From assembly GCF_030954495.1 (NCBI RefSeq), contig NZ_JAVHUW010000045.1, forward strand, positions 1 to 64,000: DNA of 64,000 nt. The letters are read 5' to 3'. Source of the stretch: Candidatus Desulfosporosinus nitrosoreducens (GTDB lineage Bacteria; Bacillota; Desulfitobacteriia; Desulfitobacteriales; Desulfitobacteriaceae). The notes under the pieces were generated by a model. That model searched no databases, was not told the DNA's origin, and worked only from the letters and a program-made list of their open reading frames with translations. This document shows, in pieces, positions 41,256 through 49,614 of the stretch (position 1 is its first letter; each line of letters begins with the position of its first letter). The position numbers were made by a program, and so were the translations under genes.

Positions 41256-41574
41256 TCAAACAACCGTGTCCGGTTCTCAGGTTAAATGGTTTGATACTTA
41301 TACGAAAGTTCTGCTTACCGTCATGATTGTAATCTTACTTTTAATTTTTGGCGCAGGCAAATATATGGCAAGTCACAATATGGAGGCCGGCGGCACTGAC
41401 GATGCGGTTAACGATCTGGCTACCGTCGTGACGAAAGGTGAACACCATCCTTTTACGGAATTGCCGGGGGATGCTCAAGTCGGCGCTTTTTCCGTTGCTA
41501 ACTTTTTTGCCGGGCTAATTGTCGGTCATCATTGGGACAAACTTTTTGGAAGTTCCGAAACGAAAGAGCAGTAA
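41239..41574 (+). CDS. cbiN: Cobalt transport protein CbiN
   Basis: The protein (111 residues) has two membrane helices ('KVLLTVMIVILLLIFGA', 'AFSVANFFAGLIVG') separated by an extracytoplasmic loop with acidic and His residues ('KGEHHPFTEL'). CbiN assists CbiM metal loading. GGGAG precedes the ATG and the gene overlaps cbiM by 17 bases. CbiMN alone is known to have basal cobalt uptake. Confidence 0.9.
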   Translation: MPSLPNQTTVSGSQVKWFDTYTKVLLTVMIVILLLIFGAGKYMASHNMEAGGTDDAVNDLATVVTKGEHHPFTELPGDAQVGAFSVANFFAGLIVGHHWDKLFGSSETKEQ

Positions 41575-41641
41575 AAAAGGTTAGGGGGTTTATTCTTAAG
41601 AAAAGGTCTGTCCCAAAATATAAATTGAATACCAAGCAATT

Positions 41642-41815
41642 CAGGTACCAAAATTCACGTATTTTGGTTGAAAAGGGAAGCAGGTGAGATTCCTGCATGG
41701 TCCCGCCGCTGTAATGGGGAGATGTTTCTCCAAGCCACTGAATAAATTTCGGGAAGGCATGAAACATTAATGAACCAGAGTCAGAAGACCTGCCTGAATT
41801 AGCAAACGCCGATTG
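41642..41815 (+). ncRNA. Cobalamin riboswitch 2
   Basis: The segment has 'GCCGCTGTAATGGGGAG', 'AAGCCACTG' and a variant B12 box (GAGTCAGAAGACCTGCC, about 41777-41793). It is less like riboswitch 1 than riboswitch 3 is. It lies behind cbiN and upstream of an unknown 99-residue protein. Confidence 0.9.
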
Positions 41816-41866
41816 CTCTACGAGGTATAGAGGAGGTGTTGAACTGGCGGTATACTTTACTATCAG

Positions 41867-41905
41867 ATTTAGCCTCTCGACCATAGGTTGAGAGGCTAAA
41901 TTATT
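41867..41905 (+). terminator. Riboswitch-2 hairpin
   Basis: ATTTAGCCTCTC and GAGAGGCTAAAT form a 12-base perfect stem; only TATT follows, so it is a weaker terminator. Confidence 0.6.
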
Positions 41906-41943
41906 GAGGTATCAAAACGTGAGACCGGGAAAGGAGAATGATC

Positions 41944-42243
41944 GTGCGCAGCAATACCTTTAGAGATTTTTTTGAGCATCTTGGCGAAGAAGACAGACAA
42001 AAAGTCAGAGATGTGTTAGAGGTGTTAAAGCTGGTGATTGAGCAAAACTCAGCGGAGAGCTATTATATAGAACTTAGTAACGGCAAAAATGAAATTATTG
42101 CTTTAAATATCGCTTTACATAAAGTTGAGTTTTTGGATAACGACAATCGAATTTCAATTTCAGTAAAGAATGGAACGACCAAAAAATGCTTGATCCAATA
42201 TGATTGGCAGATATCAAATGAAAACATGGGCACGAGAGTTTGA
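41944..42243 (+). CDS. Unknown protein under B12 control
   Basis: This 99-residue protein starts at GTG 41944, seven bases after AAGGAG; ATG 41938 is too close to that site. It has no membrane segment and no cysteine-rich motif; 'EDRQKVRDVLEVLKLVIEQN' is helical and 'SISVKNGTTKKCLIQYDW' looks like beta strands. I do not recognise it. Its position directly behind cobalamin riboswitch 2 suggests a role in cobalamin or cobalt metabolism or its bypass. Confidence 0.6.
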   Translation: MRSNTFRDFFEHLGEEDRQKVRDVLEVLKLVIEQNSAESYYIELSNGKNEIIALNIALHKVEFLDNDNRISISVKNGTTKKCLIQYDWQISNENMGTRV

Positions 42244-42291
42244 CGAAAAAACCCACAGGATGGATTTTAATCCGTTCAGTGGGTTTTTTCG
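42244..42291. terminator. Bidirectional terminator
   Basis: CGAAAAAACCCAC and GTGGGTTTTTTCG give a 13-base stem with A/T ends, between the convergent unknown protein and MetE-like gene. Confidence 0.85.
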
Positions 42292-42332
42292 GTTTATGAA
42301 CAGTTGTTGCAGGATGTCTTCGCTTGTTAACA

Positions 42333-43469
42333 TTATTTCCAAACGGCTTCAGCAACTTCCTTAACGAGGGCAATCTTTTCCCATTGCTGCTCTTCGGTCA
42401 GGATATTTCCCTCTTCCGTGGAGGCAAAGCCGCATTGCGGGCTTAAACACAGTTGGTCAATATTTACATATTGGGTTGCCTCCTCGATTCGAGCGATCAG
42501 ATCCGTTTTGTTTTCCAGTGTGCCGTTTTTGGAAGTAATCAATCCGAGCACGACTTTCTGCTTGTCGATAAAACGAAGTGGTTTAAAATCCCCCGACCGA
42601 TCACTGTCGTATTCCAGAAAGAACCCATCTACCTGACAATTGGCAAATAGGATTTCAGCAATAGGCTCGTAGCCGCCGGAGGAAAACCAAGTCGAACGGA
42701 AATTACCGCGGCAGATGTGCATCGTGACAACCATATCGGAAGGTCTGTCCTCAATAGCCTCATTAACCATTGTCACATAGTCTCTTGCTAACTGATCAAC
42801 ATCAAAGCCGCGCCGGGCATAAGCCGCCCTTTTTTCCTCGGAGCAGAATTCCCCCCAACTGGTATCGTCCAATTGCAGGTATCTGCAGCCTATTTCATAA
42901 AATGCTTTGATGGCTTTTTTGTAGGCTGCGGATATATCCTTAAGGAGCAGGTCATTGTTTTGATACAAGGGAATCGGTTGATAATCCTCTTTTCTCACCG
43001 TTGCAATCAGGTGAAGCATAGAAGGAGAGGGGATTGTAAGTTTCACCAGATTGTCACCTGCTATATTCCGGGTAAACTTAAAATCCTGGAGAAAAGGATG
43101 ATTATTAAAATCGATCTTCCCTTTGATTTCAATAGTTACGGGTCTGGGATTCTTGCCCTGGAAAGCTATGGGGCCGTGCTCTGCCGTTGCTTTTTGCACA
43201 CCGTCTAAATTCCAGAGAAAATCCAGATGCCACCAGCTCCGGCGGAATTCGCCGTCTGTGACAGCCCGGAGTCCGGACGCTTTCTGCTTTTCTACTAAAC
43301 GAATAATTTCCTCATCTTCAATTTCTTTTAACTCCTGAGCCTTAATTAAGCCTTTTGTAAATTTGTCGCGGGCGTTTTTTAAACGTTCGGGGCGTAAAAA
43401 GCTTCCCACGATATCATAGCGAAACGGAGCGGTTGCTCTTTTGGCCGCATTGTTAGCTAAGTCACCCAT
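42333..43469 (-). CDS. MetE C-terminal-like methyltransferase (YxjG/YxjH type)
   Basis: The protein (378 residues) is a single cobalamin-independent methionine synthase-type barrel. Zinc ligand regions are 'TMHICRGNFRSTW' (His, Cys) and 'LCLSPQCGFAS' (Cys), with 'FFLEYDSDRSGDF' providing the Glu region. The N-terminal MetE half is absent, as in B. subtilis YxjG/YxjH. It transfers a methyl group to a thiol, perhaps homocysteine. GGAGAG precedes the ATG. It lies near B12 riboswitches, which fits a B12-bypass idea, but it is not itself visibly controlled by one. Confidence 0.85.
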   Translation of the reverse strand: MGDLANNAAKRATAPFRYDIVGSFLRPERLKNARDKFTKGLIKAQELKEIEDEEIIRLVEKQKASGLRAVTDGEFRRSWWHLDFLWNLDGVQKATAEHGPIAFQGKNPRPVTIEIKGKIDFNNHPFLQDFKFTRNIAGDNLVKLTIPSPSMLHLIATVRKEDYQPIPLYQNNDLLLKDISAAYKKAIKAFYEIGCRYLQLDDTSWGEFCSEEKRAAYARRGFDVDQLARDYVTMVNEAIEDRPSDMVVTMHICRGNFRSTWFSSGGYEPIAEILFANCQVDGFFLEYDSDRSGDFKPLRFIDKQKVVLGLITSKNGTLENKTDLIARIEEATQYVNIDQLCLSPQCGFASTEEGNILTEEQQWEKIALVKEVAEAVWK

Positions 43470-43723
43470 ATGATTTCTCTCCTTTGCTTAATTATAGATC
43501 AAAATCAGTATAGCAAGAAAAAATACTATAGGGTAACACTTCTATTTTATGGACTGATATAGGTAAAAACTATATCTTAGTCCTGAAGGGGCAACCCGCA
43601 TTGACGAATGACAGACCTCAATTCGTCAATCTAAATACTTGCATTATATCAGATCGGATCAGGCTTCTACTGAAGATAAGAGACCTTCCGACAATATTCC
43701 TGTGCAAATCGTAAAGATTCCTA
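43470..43723 (-). other. Gene-free gap upstream of the MetE-like gene
   Basis: The stretch holds a perfect 10-base inverted repeat, ATTGACGAAT and ATTCGTCAAT (43600-43609 / 43621-43630), and 'GGGGCAACCCGC'. I looked for a complete S-box leader on both strands and did not find one. Confidence 0.4.
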
Positions 43724-43775
43724 TTTACATTGTTAGGTAAATGCTATAAAATACAAATCGTAATCATTACGAATT
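43724..43775 (+). promoter_or_regulatory. Promoter and Zur box of zur-znuCBA
   Basis: TTTACA and TAAAAT are separated by 17 bases. Overlapping the start point, AAATCGTAATCATTACGAATT (43755-43775 with perfect TCGTAAT-C-ATTACGA core) fits the Gram-positive Zur consensus. Confidence 0.8.
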
Positions 43776-43814
43776 ACTTTAGCCTTGAAACCCAGAATTG
43801 AGGGAGGCCTAGTA

Positions 43815-44246
43815 ATGTCTGAAAATCAAAAGATCCTGAAACAGCTTAAAGAATCCGGATATCGTTTTACAGGTAAACGCAAAGAGATCGTGGATCTTTT
43901 TGTTGAATATCAGGAAAGATATTTGACCGCCAAAGAGGTCTATGAACATATCAGAAAGTCTTACCCGTCCATCAGCTATGATACAATTTACCGCACTCTA
44001 GCGCTTCTGCGCCAGATGAAGGTGATTGAAGAAATGGAATACGGCGATGAAGCGGTCCGCTATCGCCTCAGTTGCGGTCATGGACATCATCATCACTTAG
44101 TGTGCCTGGGATGCGGCTCTATCAGGGTGGTTCATGATTGTCCCATGGAACTTATCCATATTGATCAGGCTGATTTCACGGTGGTAGATCATCGTTTTGA
44201 GATTACCGGGTATTGTTCAGACTGCCGTCTTTCCGGCCGGTATTGA
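43815..44246 (+). CDS. zur: Fur-family regulator, Zur type
   Basis: The protein (143 residues) has the winged helix ('TGKRKEIVDLFVEYQERYLT', 'SYDTIYRTLALLRQM') and a dimerisation domain with 'CGHGHHHHLVCLGCGSI' and 'YCSDC', two structural-zinc CxxC pairs as in Zur. The start follows GGGAGG by seven bases. Autoregulation is implied by the upstream Zur box, and it leads the zinc transporter genes. Confidence 0.9.
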   Translation: MSENQKILKQLKESGYRFTGKRKEIVDLFVEYQERYLTAKEVYEHIRKSYPSISYDTIYRTLALLRQMKVIEEMEYGDEAVRYRLSCGHGHHHHLVCLGCGSIRVVHDCPMELIHIDQADFTVVDHRFEITGYCSDCRLSGRY

Positions 44247-44260
44247 TAAGGGGGGAGAAA

Positions 44261-45091
44261 ATGGGAGCTGGTATTGTTGTTGAACACTTAAATGTTCAGC
44301 TGGGAGGGATTTCAATCTTGCGGGATCTTTCCTTCACCCTGAAGCCGGGAGAGTTCCTGGGGATTATTGGACCGAATGGAGCAGGTAAAACGACCCTGCT
44401 GCAAGCTCTTTTAGGTATGGTACCGGTTAAAAGCGGAACAATTACCTTTCGGGGAGATGGGCAAGCGTCAGGCTCATCAATGCTGGGATATGCCCCGCAA
44501 GCGCGGCAGCTCGATCTGGAGACCCCCTTGCGGGCCTGGGATTTTGTAAGCTTTGGCCTGCCTCATCGCTGGCGGCCCTGGTTAACCAGGCAAGACCGTG
44601 ACATTGTCCGAGAAGCTATGCAGGTAACCGATTCCGAAAGATTGGCTGACAAAGCTATCGGCAAGCTGTCGGGAGGAGAGCGGCAGCGGCTTTTTATTGC
44701 CCAAGCCTTAGTTCGGAACCCGCAAATTTTACTGCTGGATGAGCCGACTTCTAATTTAGATCCCGGTGCTCAAGAAAATTTGGCCTCCGTCGTCCATAGC
44801 ATCAACGGGAGGAAAGGAATAAGCGTGCTTTTTGTAAGTCACGATGTGAACCTGATTGCCAAATACGCTCACCGTATCCTGTACATAACGAAAGGGCAAT
44901 ATGCGCTGGGTACTGTTAAACAAGTGCTGCAAGCGAATGTCTTGACCCGGTTGTATGGAGCTCCGGTTGAAGTGTTGCAAGTCGGCTCCAAGCTCATCGT
45001 GTCTACGTCTGCCTCCAAAGGACTGGAATCCTCCACCTGTTTTCATGATGACAATAACGGACAGGGGGTATTGGCAGATGTTTCACTATGA
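44261..45091 (+). CDS. znuC: Zinc ABC ATPase
   Basis: This 276-residue ATPase has Walker A 'GPNGAGKTT', signature 'LSGGERQRLFIAQAL' and Walker B 'ILLLDEPTSNLD'. The region and 'HDVNLIAKYAHRILYI' fit metal-type (ZnuC/MntB) ATPases. ATG 44261 follows GGGGGGAG. The stop overlaps the start of znuB. It energises the Zn2+ importer under Zur control. Confidence 0.92.
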   Translation: MGAGIVVEHLNVQLGGISILRDLSFTLKPGEFLGIIGPNGAGKTTLLQALLGMVPVKSGTITFRGDGQASGSSMLGYAPQARQLDLETPLRAWDFVSFGLPHRWRPWLTRQDRDIVREAMQVTDSERLADKAIGKLSGGERQRLFIAQALVRNPQILLLDEPTSNLDPGAQENLASVVHSINGRKGISVLFVSHDVNLIAKYAHRILYITKGQYALGTVKQVLQANVLTRLYGAPVEVLQVGSKLIVSTSASKGLESSTCFHDDNNGQGVLADVSL

Positions 45092-45914
45092 TTTTATGCA
45101 GCACGCCTTTCTTGCCGGTACGCTGGTAGCCTTAATGTGCGGCTGTATCGGAGTTTTTGTCATTGCCCGCGGGCTGCCCTTTATTGCTCACACTTTTTCC
45201 CATATTGGATTTTCCGGCGCGGCTTTTGCCCTTTACATGGGAGTCGATCCGCTTAACGGCATGCTGCTCTTTACCTGTGCTTCAGCGTTGGTGATTGGAC
45301 GTTTGGGAATTAAAATGTTTCGCAAAGATGCCGTGATCAGTGTAATTCTGAGTATTTTTCTGGGTTTGGGATTATTGTTCTTAACTTTGTCCAGTAAGCA
45401 ATCTAACGCTATATCGTCACTATTATTCGGCACTGTATTAGGAATAAGCCCCGAGGATGTTATGAAGCTGGCAGTCCTATCGACTTTTGTCTTATTCGTG
45501 CTGGTTCTTGGGTATAAAATGTTGACCTTTGATTCCTTTGATCCCATTGGGGCTCAGGCAGCCGGCTTACCGATCCGTTTCATCTCTGTTGCTTTCTTAT
45601 TGCTGCTCTCTGTTGCCACTGCCGAGGCTGTGCAGGTTATAGGGGCTTTATTGGTTTTCACGTTGATGACAACTCCGGCGGCAACTGCTCAGCGCCTTAC
45701 TCACTCTATCTCGCGCATGATTTGGCTGTCGGCGCTGATTTCAGTGCTTGGGGTTTGGATTGGGCTTGTTTTGGGGTTTTATACCAATGCCCCGGTTAGC
45801 TTCTTTATATCGGCGGTGGAAGGGATATTTTATTTTGCTTCTTTAGGTTGGAGTATGTTTCGAGAGCGCAGAGTCTCGGAAAAACGCGCAGTTTCTCTCG
45901 ATTCCGGAGTTTAA
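45078..45914 (+). CDS. znuB: Zinc ABC permease
   Basis: The permease (278 residues) has about eight helices with 'HTFSHIGFSGAAFALYMG' and 'VQVIGALLVFTLMTTPAATA', characteristic of the ABC-3 metal permeases (ZnuB/MntC). ATG 45078 overlaps the znuC stop, indicating coupling. Confidence 0.92.
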   Translation: MFHYDFMQHAFLAGTLVALMCGCIGVFVIARGLPFIAHTFSHIGFSGAAFALYMGVDPLNGMLLFTCASALVIGRLGIKMFRKDAVISVILSIFLGLGLLFLTLSSKQSNAISSLLFGTVLGISPEDVMKLAVLSTFVLFVLVLGYKMLTFDSFDPIGAQAAGLPIRFISVAFLLLLSVATAEAVQVIGALLVFTLMTTPAATAQRLTHSISRMIWLSALISVLGVWIGLVLGFYTNAPVSFFISAVEGIFYFASLGWSMFRERRVSEKRAVSLDSGV

Positions 45915-45961
45915 AACTGAGCATACATCAGTTTGAAAATAATTTGTGGGAGGGAATAAAC

Positions 45962-46909
45962 ATGAAAATTACGATTTCCAAATGGAAGCTGGGTCTTGCT
46001 TTAACGGCGTTGGCCATAGGGGTGTTAACCGGTTGCGGTACGGAAAAGCCGACTGCGGCGACTGGTGCCGCCGCCACTCAGGCGAACAGTGCCGGGGCTT
46101 CCGGTGCCAAGATTAACGTGGTGGCCGCCGAAAACTTTTATGGTGAAGTCGCTCAAGCCGTCGGCGGGGATCATGTCAATGTAACGTCGATACTTACGAA
46201 TCCGGGACAAGACCCCCACGATTATGAGCCAACCGCAGAAACATCGAAAGCAGTGGCAGGCGCTCAAGTTGTTGTTTATACGGGCATTGGCTACGATGAC
46301 TGGATGGAGAGGCTGCTTAAAGCCGATTCTTCAGCCAAAACCAAAGATGTTGTTGCTGTAGGAAGCGATTTGCTGGGCAAGTCGGCCGGGGACAACCCCC
46401 ATGTCTGGTATGATCTTGCCACGATGCCTAAATTAGCCAGTAAACTAGCCGATGATTTGGGGAAGCTGGACCCGGCCAATTCGGAAGATTATCAAAAGCG
46501 GGCCAAGGACTATATTGCCACCATGGCGCCCTTGACAGATAAAGCGGCCAAAATCAAACAGGGCAGCCCTGTGAGTATTGATGTGTCGGAGCCGGTTTTT
46601 GATTATATGGCAGAGTCTCTCAATTTGCAGGTCAACAATCCCAAATTTGCCCTGGCTGTCGAAGAGGGGAATGATCCGACCGCTTCGGATTATGCCCAGG
46701 TACAAGATGATATCAAGAATCATAAGATCAAATTATTTGTTTTTAACACTCAGACAGATAGTCCGACAGTGGAGAACATCGTTAAGCTGGCTCAAGGGAA
46801 TAGCATTCCTATCATCAAAGTCACGGAAACCGAACCGACAGGCAAAAACTATATTCAATGGATGGCGGAACAACTTGATCAAGTTGGAAACGCCTTTGGT
46901 ATTCAGTAA
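45962..46909 (+). CDS. znuA: Metal-binding lipoprotein, ZnuA/cluster A-I type
   Basis: This 315-residue lipoprotein (lipobox 'LTGC') belongs to the cluster 9/A-I metal binders. Likely ligands are His in 'DPHDYEPT', His in 'DNPHVWYD', Glu in 'VSEPVFDYM' and Asp in 'TQTDSPTVENI'. The third ligand is Glu, as in Mn/Fe-type PsaA, where Zn-type ZnuA has His. No His-rich loop is present. The operon context (Zur box, zur) still argues for zinc. ATG 45962 follows GGGAGGG. Confidence 0.88.
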   Translation: MKITISKWKLGLALTALAIGVLTGCGTEKPTAATGAAATQANSAGASGAKINVVAAENFYGEVAQAVGGDHVNVTSILTNPGQDPHDYEPTAETSKAVAGAQVVVYTGIGYDDWMERLLKADSSAKTKDVVAVGSDLLGKSAGDNPHVWYDLATMPKLASKLADDLGKLDPANSEDYQKRAKDYIATMAPLTDKAAKIKQGSPVSIDVSEPVFDYMAESLNLQVNNPKFALAVEEGNDPTASDYAQVQDDIKNHKIKLFVFNTQTDSPTVENIVKLAQGNSIPIIKVTETEPTGKNYIQWMAEQLDQVGNAFGIQ

Positions 46910-46970
46910 ATGACAATATTCCTGAATTCGTTGTAGCTGAGGTTTAAGATTTAACTTACAGACATTTTTC

Positions 46971-47026
46971 CCAAGTGGAAGTAGGAGTTCCCAGAGGCGG
47001 GGGCTTGACTTCCACTTGGATTTTTT
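46971..47026 (+). terminator. Terminator of the znu operon
   Basis: CCAAGTGGAAGT and ACTTCCACTTGG form a 12-base perfect stem followed by ATTTTTT. Confidence 0.85.
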
Positions 47027-47101
47027 AGAGAATTAACCTTAGAGAGAAAGCAAAGCATAAATGAAAAATTTAACGAATGACTAAAGAGGGGAAAAACAAT
47101 T

Positions 47102-49567
47102 ATGAAACTCATTAAACAAAAGATAATTGGCCTTGCTGTCTTTTTAGCTTTGACAATTATTTTTTGGCCTATTACAGCCCAGGCGGCAACTAGTACGGCA
47201 ACAGATACCAGTACTACCCGCATTTATGGTTATGACCGTTATGAAACAGCGGCTAAAATCGCCGAGGCAGGGTGGGAAGGAACAACTGATTGTGCAATCC
47301 TGGCCCCCGGCATGGACTCAAACCTGGTGGATGCCTTGACAGCAGGCCCTCTTGCCGCTCAACTTGATGCTCCCATTTTACTCACTGAGGGAGATTCTTT
47401 GAACCATTTTGCCCAGCAGGAGCTTACGAAGCTGGCCGTAAAAAAGGTTATCATTATTATGACTAATGGTCCTGGTGTAAATATCCAGAATTTAACGAAA
47501 CAAGTAAAAGCTATTCCGACAGTAACAGAGGTGGAGAGTCTCGGCGGCAGTGATACGGCGGAAACATCGACTAATATTGCTAAAGAACTGACCAAGCAGG
47601 GCGCCAAAATCAGCAAGGCAATTATTGTTGGCGGCAGCGGTGTTGATGCTCTCTCAATTTCATCAATAGCAGGCGCTCAAGGCATTCCGATTCTGTACTC
47701 CGGTGTAGAGAGCTTGCCCAATTCCGTAAACGACTACTTAAATAGTGTTAAGGGCAATCTGAGCAAAACATATATCATTGGCGGAACTGCGGTAGTCAGT
47801 GACGCTGCGGCCTCTCAGCTGCCGGGTCCAGTGGAGCGTGTAGCCGGAATCGACCGCTACGAGACCAACATAGAGGTCCTAAAAGAGTTCTCCAATGTTT
47901 TTAAATATAAAACTACTTACTTAGCCAATGGAGACACGCTTGTTGATGCTTTAGCTGTTTCACCCTTGGCCGCCTTAAGCGGGTCTCCGATTTTATTAAC
48001 ATCCCTATCCTTGCCCGACGCAAGCGGGACCTATGCCCGGGCCAATTTATCGCCTCACCTGATTGCTTTAGGCGGTGAAGCAGTGGTGCCTGCCAATGTT
48101 CTTTCCCAACTGTCTTCGGTCCAGGTCATTAGTCAGGATGGAATATCCCAAGGACCTGGAGACTCGAATCCTCCGGCTCTTATCGATTCGGTCCTTAAGA
48201 TAACCGGCAATAATACAACGTTGAGCAATTCCTTAACCAATAATAGTCTTGATATTCTAGGCAACAATACTACGTTAAATAATGTAAAAGTCAACGGGAC
48301 AATTTTCCTTGATCCGGGAGATACAGGAACTGCGTGCCTGCAAAATGTTACAGCCGCCAATCTTGTGGTTCTTTCCGGAGGTTCCGCTGGGATTGAATTG
48401 CAAAATGTGACGGCTAATATGCTGATTATCGCCGGCGGCGATGTTCAGCTTAAATCAAGCGGGACAACAAACATAGCGCAGACAACCTTGACCTCGTCGG
48501 CCGGGATTGATAACTCCGGCGGAGGGTCGTTTGGCCCAATAACCGTCACCAGTGCTTTGAAGTCGGACCCGGCTGCAACAGTTCAGTTGACCGGTACCTT
48601 TACACAGCCGGTCTCCGTAAATGATATGGCAACGCTTATTTCAGCTCCAGGCTCCAGCGTTCTGCTTGTCACGATAGCTGAAGATGATTTAAGTCAAACG
48701 GTTACGCTGCAAGGGGCGTTTGCCAATGTTCTGGTGAACAGGCCGTCAAATTTAATCCTTGGCAGTAACGCAAGTGTAGTATCTTTAGTTAACAATACGA
48801 CGGTAAGCCTGGCGGTTCGAACATCAGCTACTGACTCGCAGGCTCTTATTGCTGTGGGAGCCTTGTCCACAGCGCCCGACTTAAAGAACAGCGATCAGGC
48901 AGGTCAATCTGCCGGGTATTATGGGGAAGATTCCGGGACAAGCTCTAATCCATATAAGAATGATTTCTATATAGGGCAATTAGGATATGGTCTCCACCAA
49001 CATTATAATGCAGGCGGTGACGATGCTAATGGGGCTTATTTCAATAAAACCGGGGCGTCGGATGCCACCTGGGTTTACGGTTATTGGCTGATATCCGGGC
49101 TAAGCATGGCTCCGACAGGGACATCGGCAGCGCAATGGGGTCAGCAGCAAGCTCAAGCGGCCAGTAAAGCCTTCCAGGATATGAGCACTTACTACGGCTC
49201 GAAAGTCAAGCTCGTCCTATTTGCCGATGTTGAAGCCACAGGCGGTGGCCTGGATCCTCAGGACTATGCCAACAACCAGGCAATTTATACGGCCTTTATT
49301 ACCTGGCTGCAGCAGAATAGCTCAGTCAAACCCGGCACCTATTCGAGTCCATACGAGTGGAACAAACTAACCATGGGAGCCAACTTCGCCCCACTCACGG
49401 CGGGCTACTATTGGGTAGCGGATTATCCCGGAGGAACGCCGGACCAAAGTGTCCTTAATACTTCCAATCAGTACTGGGTTTATTTTCCTCAAACGAGTGA
49501 GCAGGCACAGATCTGGCAATTTGAAGGAACGCCGGATTATGACCTGGCGAGAGTTCTGCCCGGCTGA
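47102..49567 (+). CDS. Cell wall-binding (CWB2) protein with GH25/DUF1906-like domain
   Basis: This 821-residue secreted protein has a signal peptide ending near 'QAATST'. CWB2 repeats follow: 'IYGYDRYETAAKIAEAGWEG' and 'RVAGIDRYETNIEVLKEFSN' mark two of the probable three copies (about 37-350), which anchor to the clostridial wall. A beta-rich, Thr/Ser/Asn repeat-like middle follows (about 365-590). The C-terminal domain (about 615-820; 'DFYIGQLGYGLHQ', 'VLFADVEATGGG', 'QIWQFEG') resembles DUF1906 or GH25-type folds with a DVEA-like acidic pair. Its hydrolytic role is inferred. Confidence 0.8.
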   Translation: MKLIKQKIIGLAVFLALTIIFWPITAQAATSTATDTSTTRIYGYDRYETAAKIAEAGWEGTTDCAILAPGMDSNLVDALTAGPLAAQLDAPILLTEGDSLNHFAQQELTKLAVKKVIIIMTNGPGVNIQNLTKQVKAIPTVTEVESLGGSDTAETSTNIAKELTKQGAKISKAIIVGGSGVDALSISSIAGAQGIPILYSGVESLPNSVNDYLNSVKGNLSKTYIIGGTAVVSDAAASQLPGPVERVAGIDRYETNIEVLKEFSNVFKYKTTYLANGDTLVDALAVSPLAALSGSPILLTSLSLPDASGTYARANLSPHLIALGGEAVVPANVLSQLSSVQVISQDGISQGPGDSNPPALIDSVLKITGNNTTLSNSLTNNSLDILGNNTTLNNVKVNGTIFLDPGDTGTACLQNVTAANLVVLSGGSAGIELQNVTANMLIIAGGDVQLKSSGTTNIAQTTLTSSAGIDNSGGGSFGPITVTSALKSDPAATVQLTGTFTQPVSVNDMATLISAPGSSVLLVTIAEDDLSQTVTLQGAFANVLVNRPSNLILGSNASVVSLVNNTTVSLAVRTSATDSQALIAVGALSTAPDLKNSDQAGQSAGYYGEDSGTSSNPYKNDFYIGQLGYGLHQHYNAGGDDANGAYFNKTGASDATWVYGYWLISGLSMAPTGTSAAQWGQQQAQAASKAFQDMSTYYGSKVKLVLFADVEATGGGLDPQDYANNQAIYTAFITWLQQNSSVKPGTYSSPYEWNKLTMGANFAPLTAGYYWVADYPGGTPDQSVLNTSNQYWVYFPQTSEQAQIWQFEGTPDYDLARVLPG

Positions 49568-49614
49568 TGATGGAAAGAATCACACTAATGCGGAGAGTCT
49601 AGGAGGGAATTATC

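Noticed and set aside
43561..43640. Possible SAM (S-box) riboswitch upstream of the MetE-like gene
   Set aside because: Only GGGGCAACCC resembles part of it; it is on the plus strand, pointing away from the gene, and the other conserved blocks are missing.
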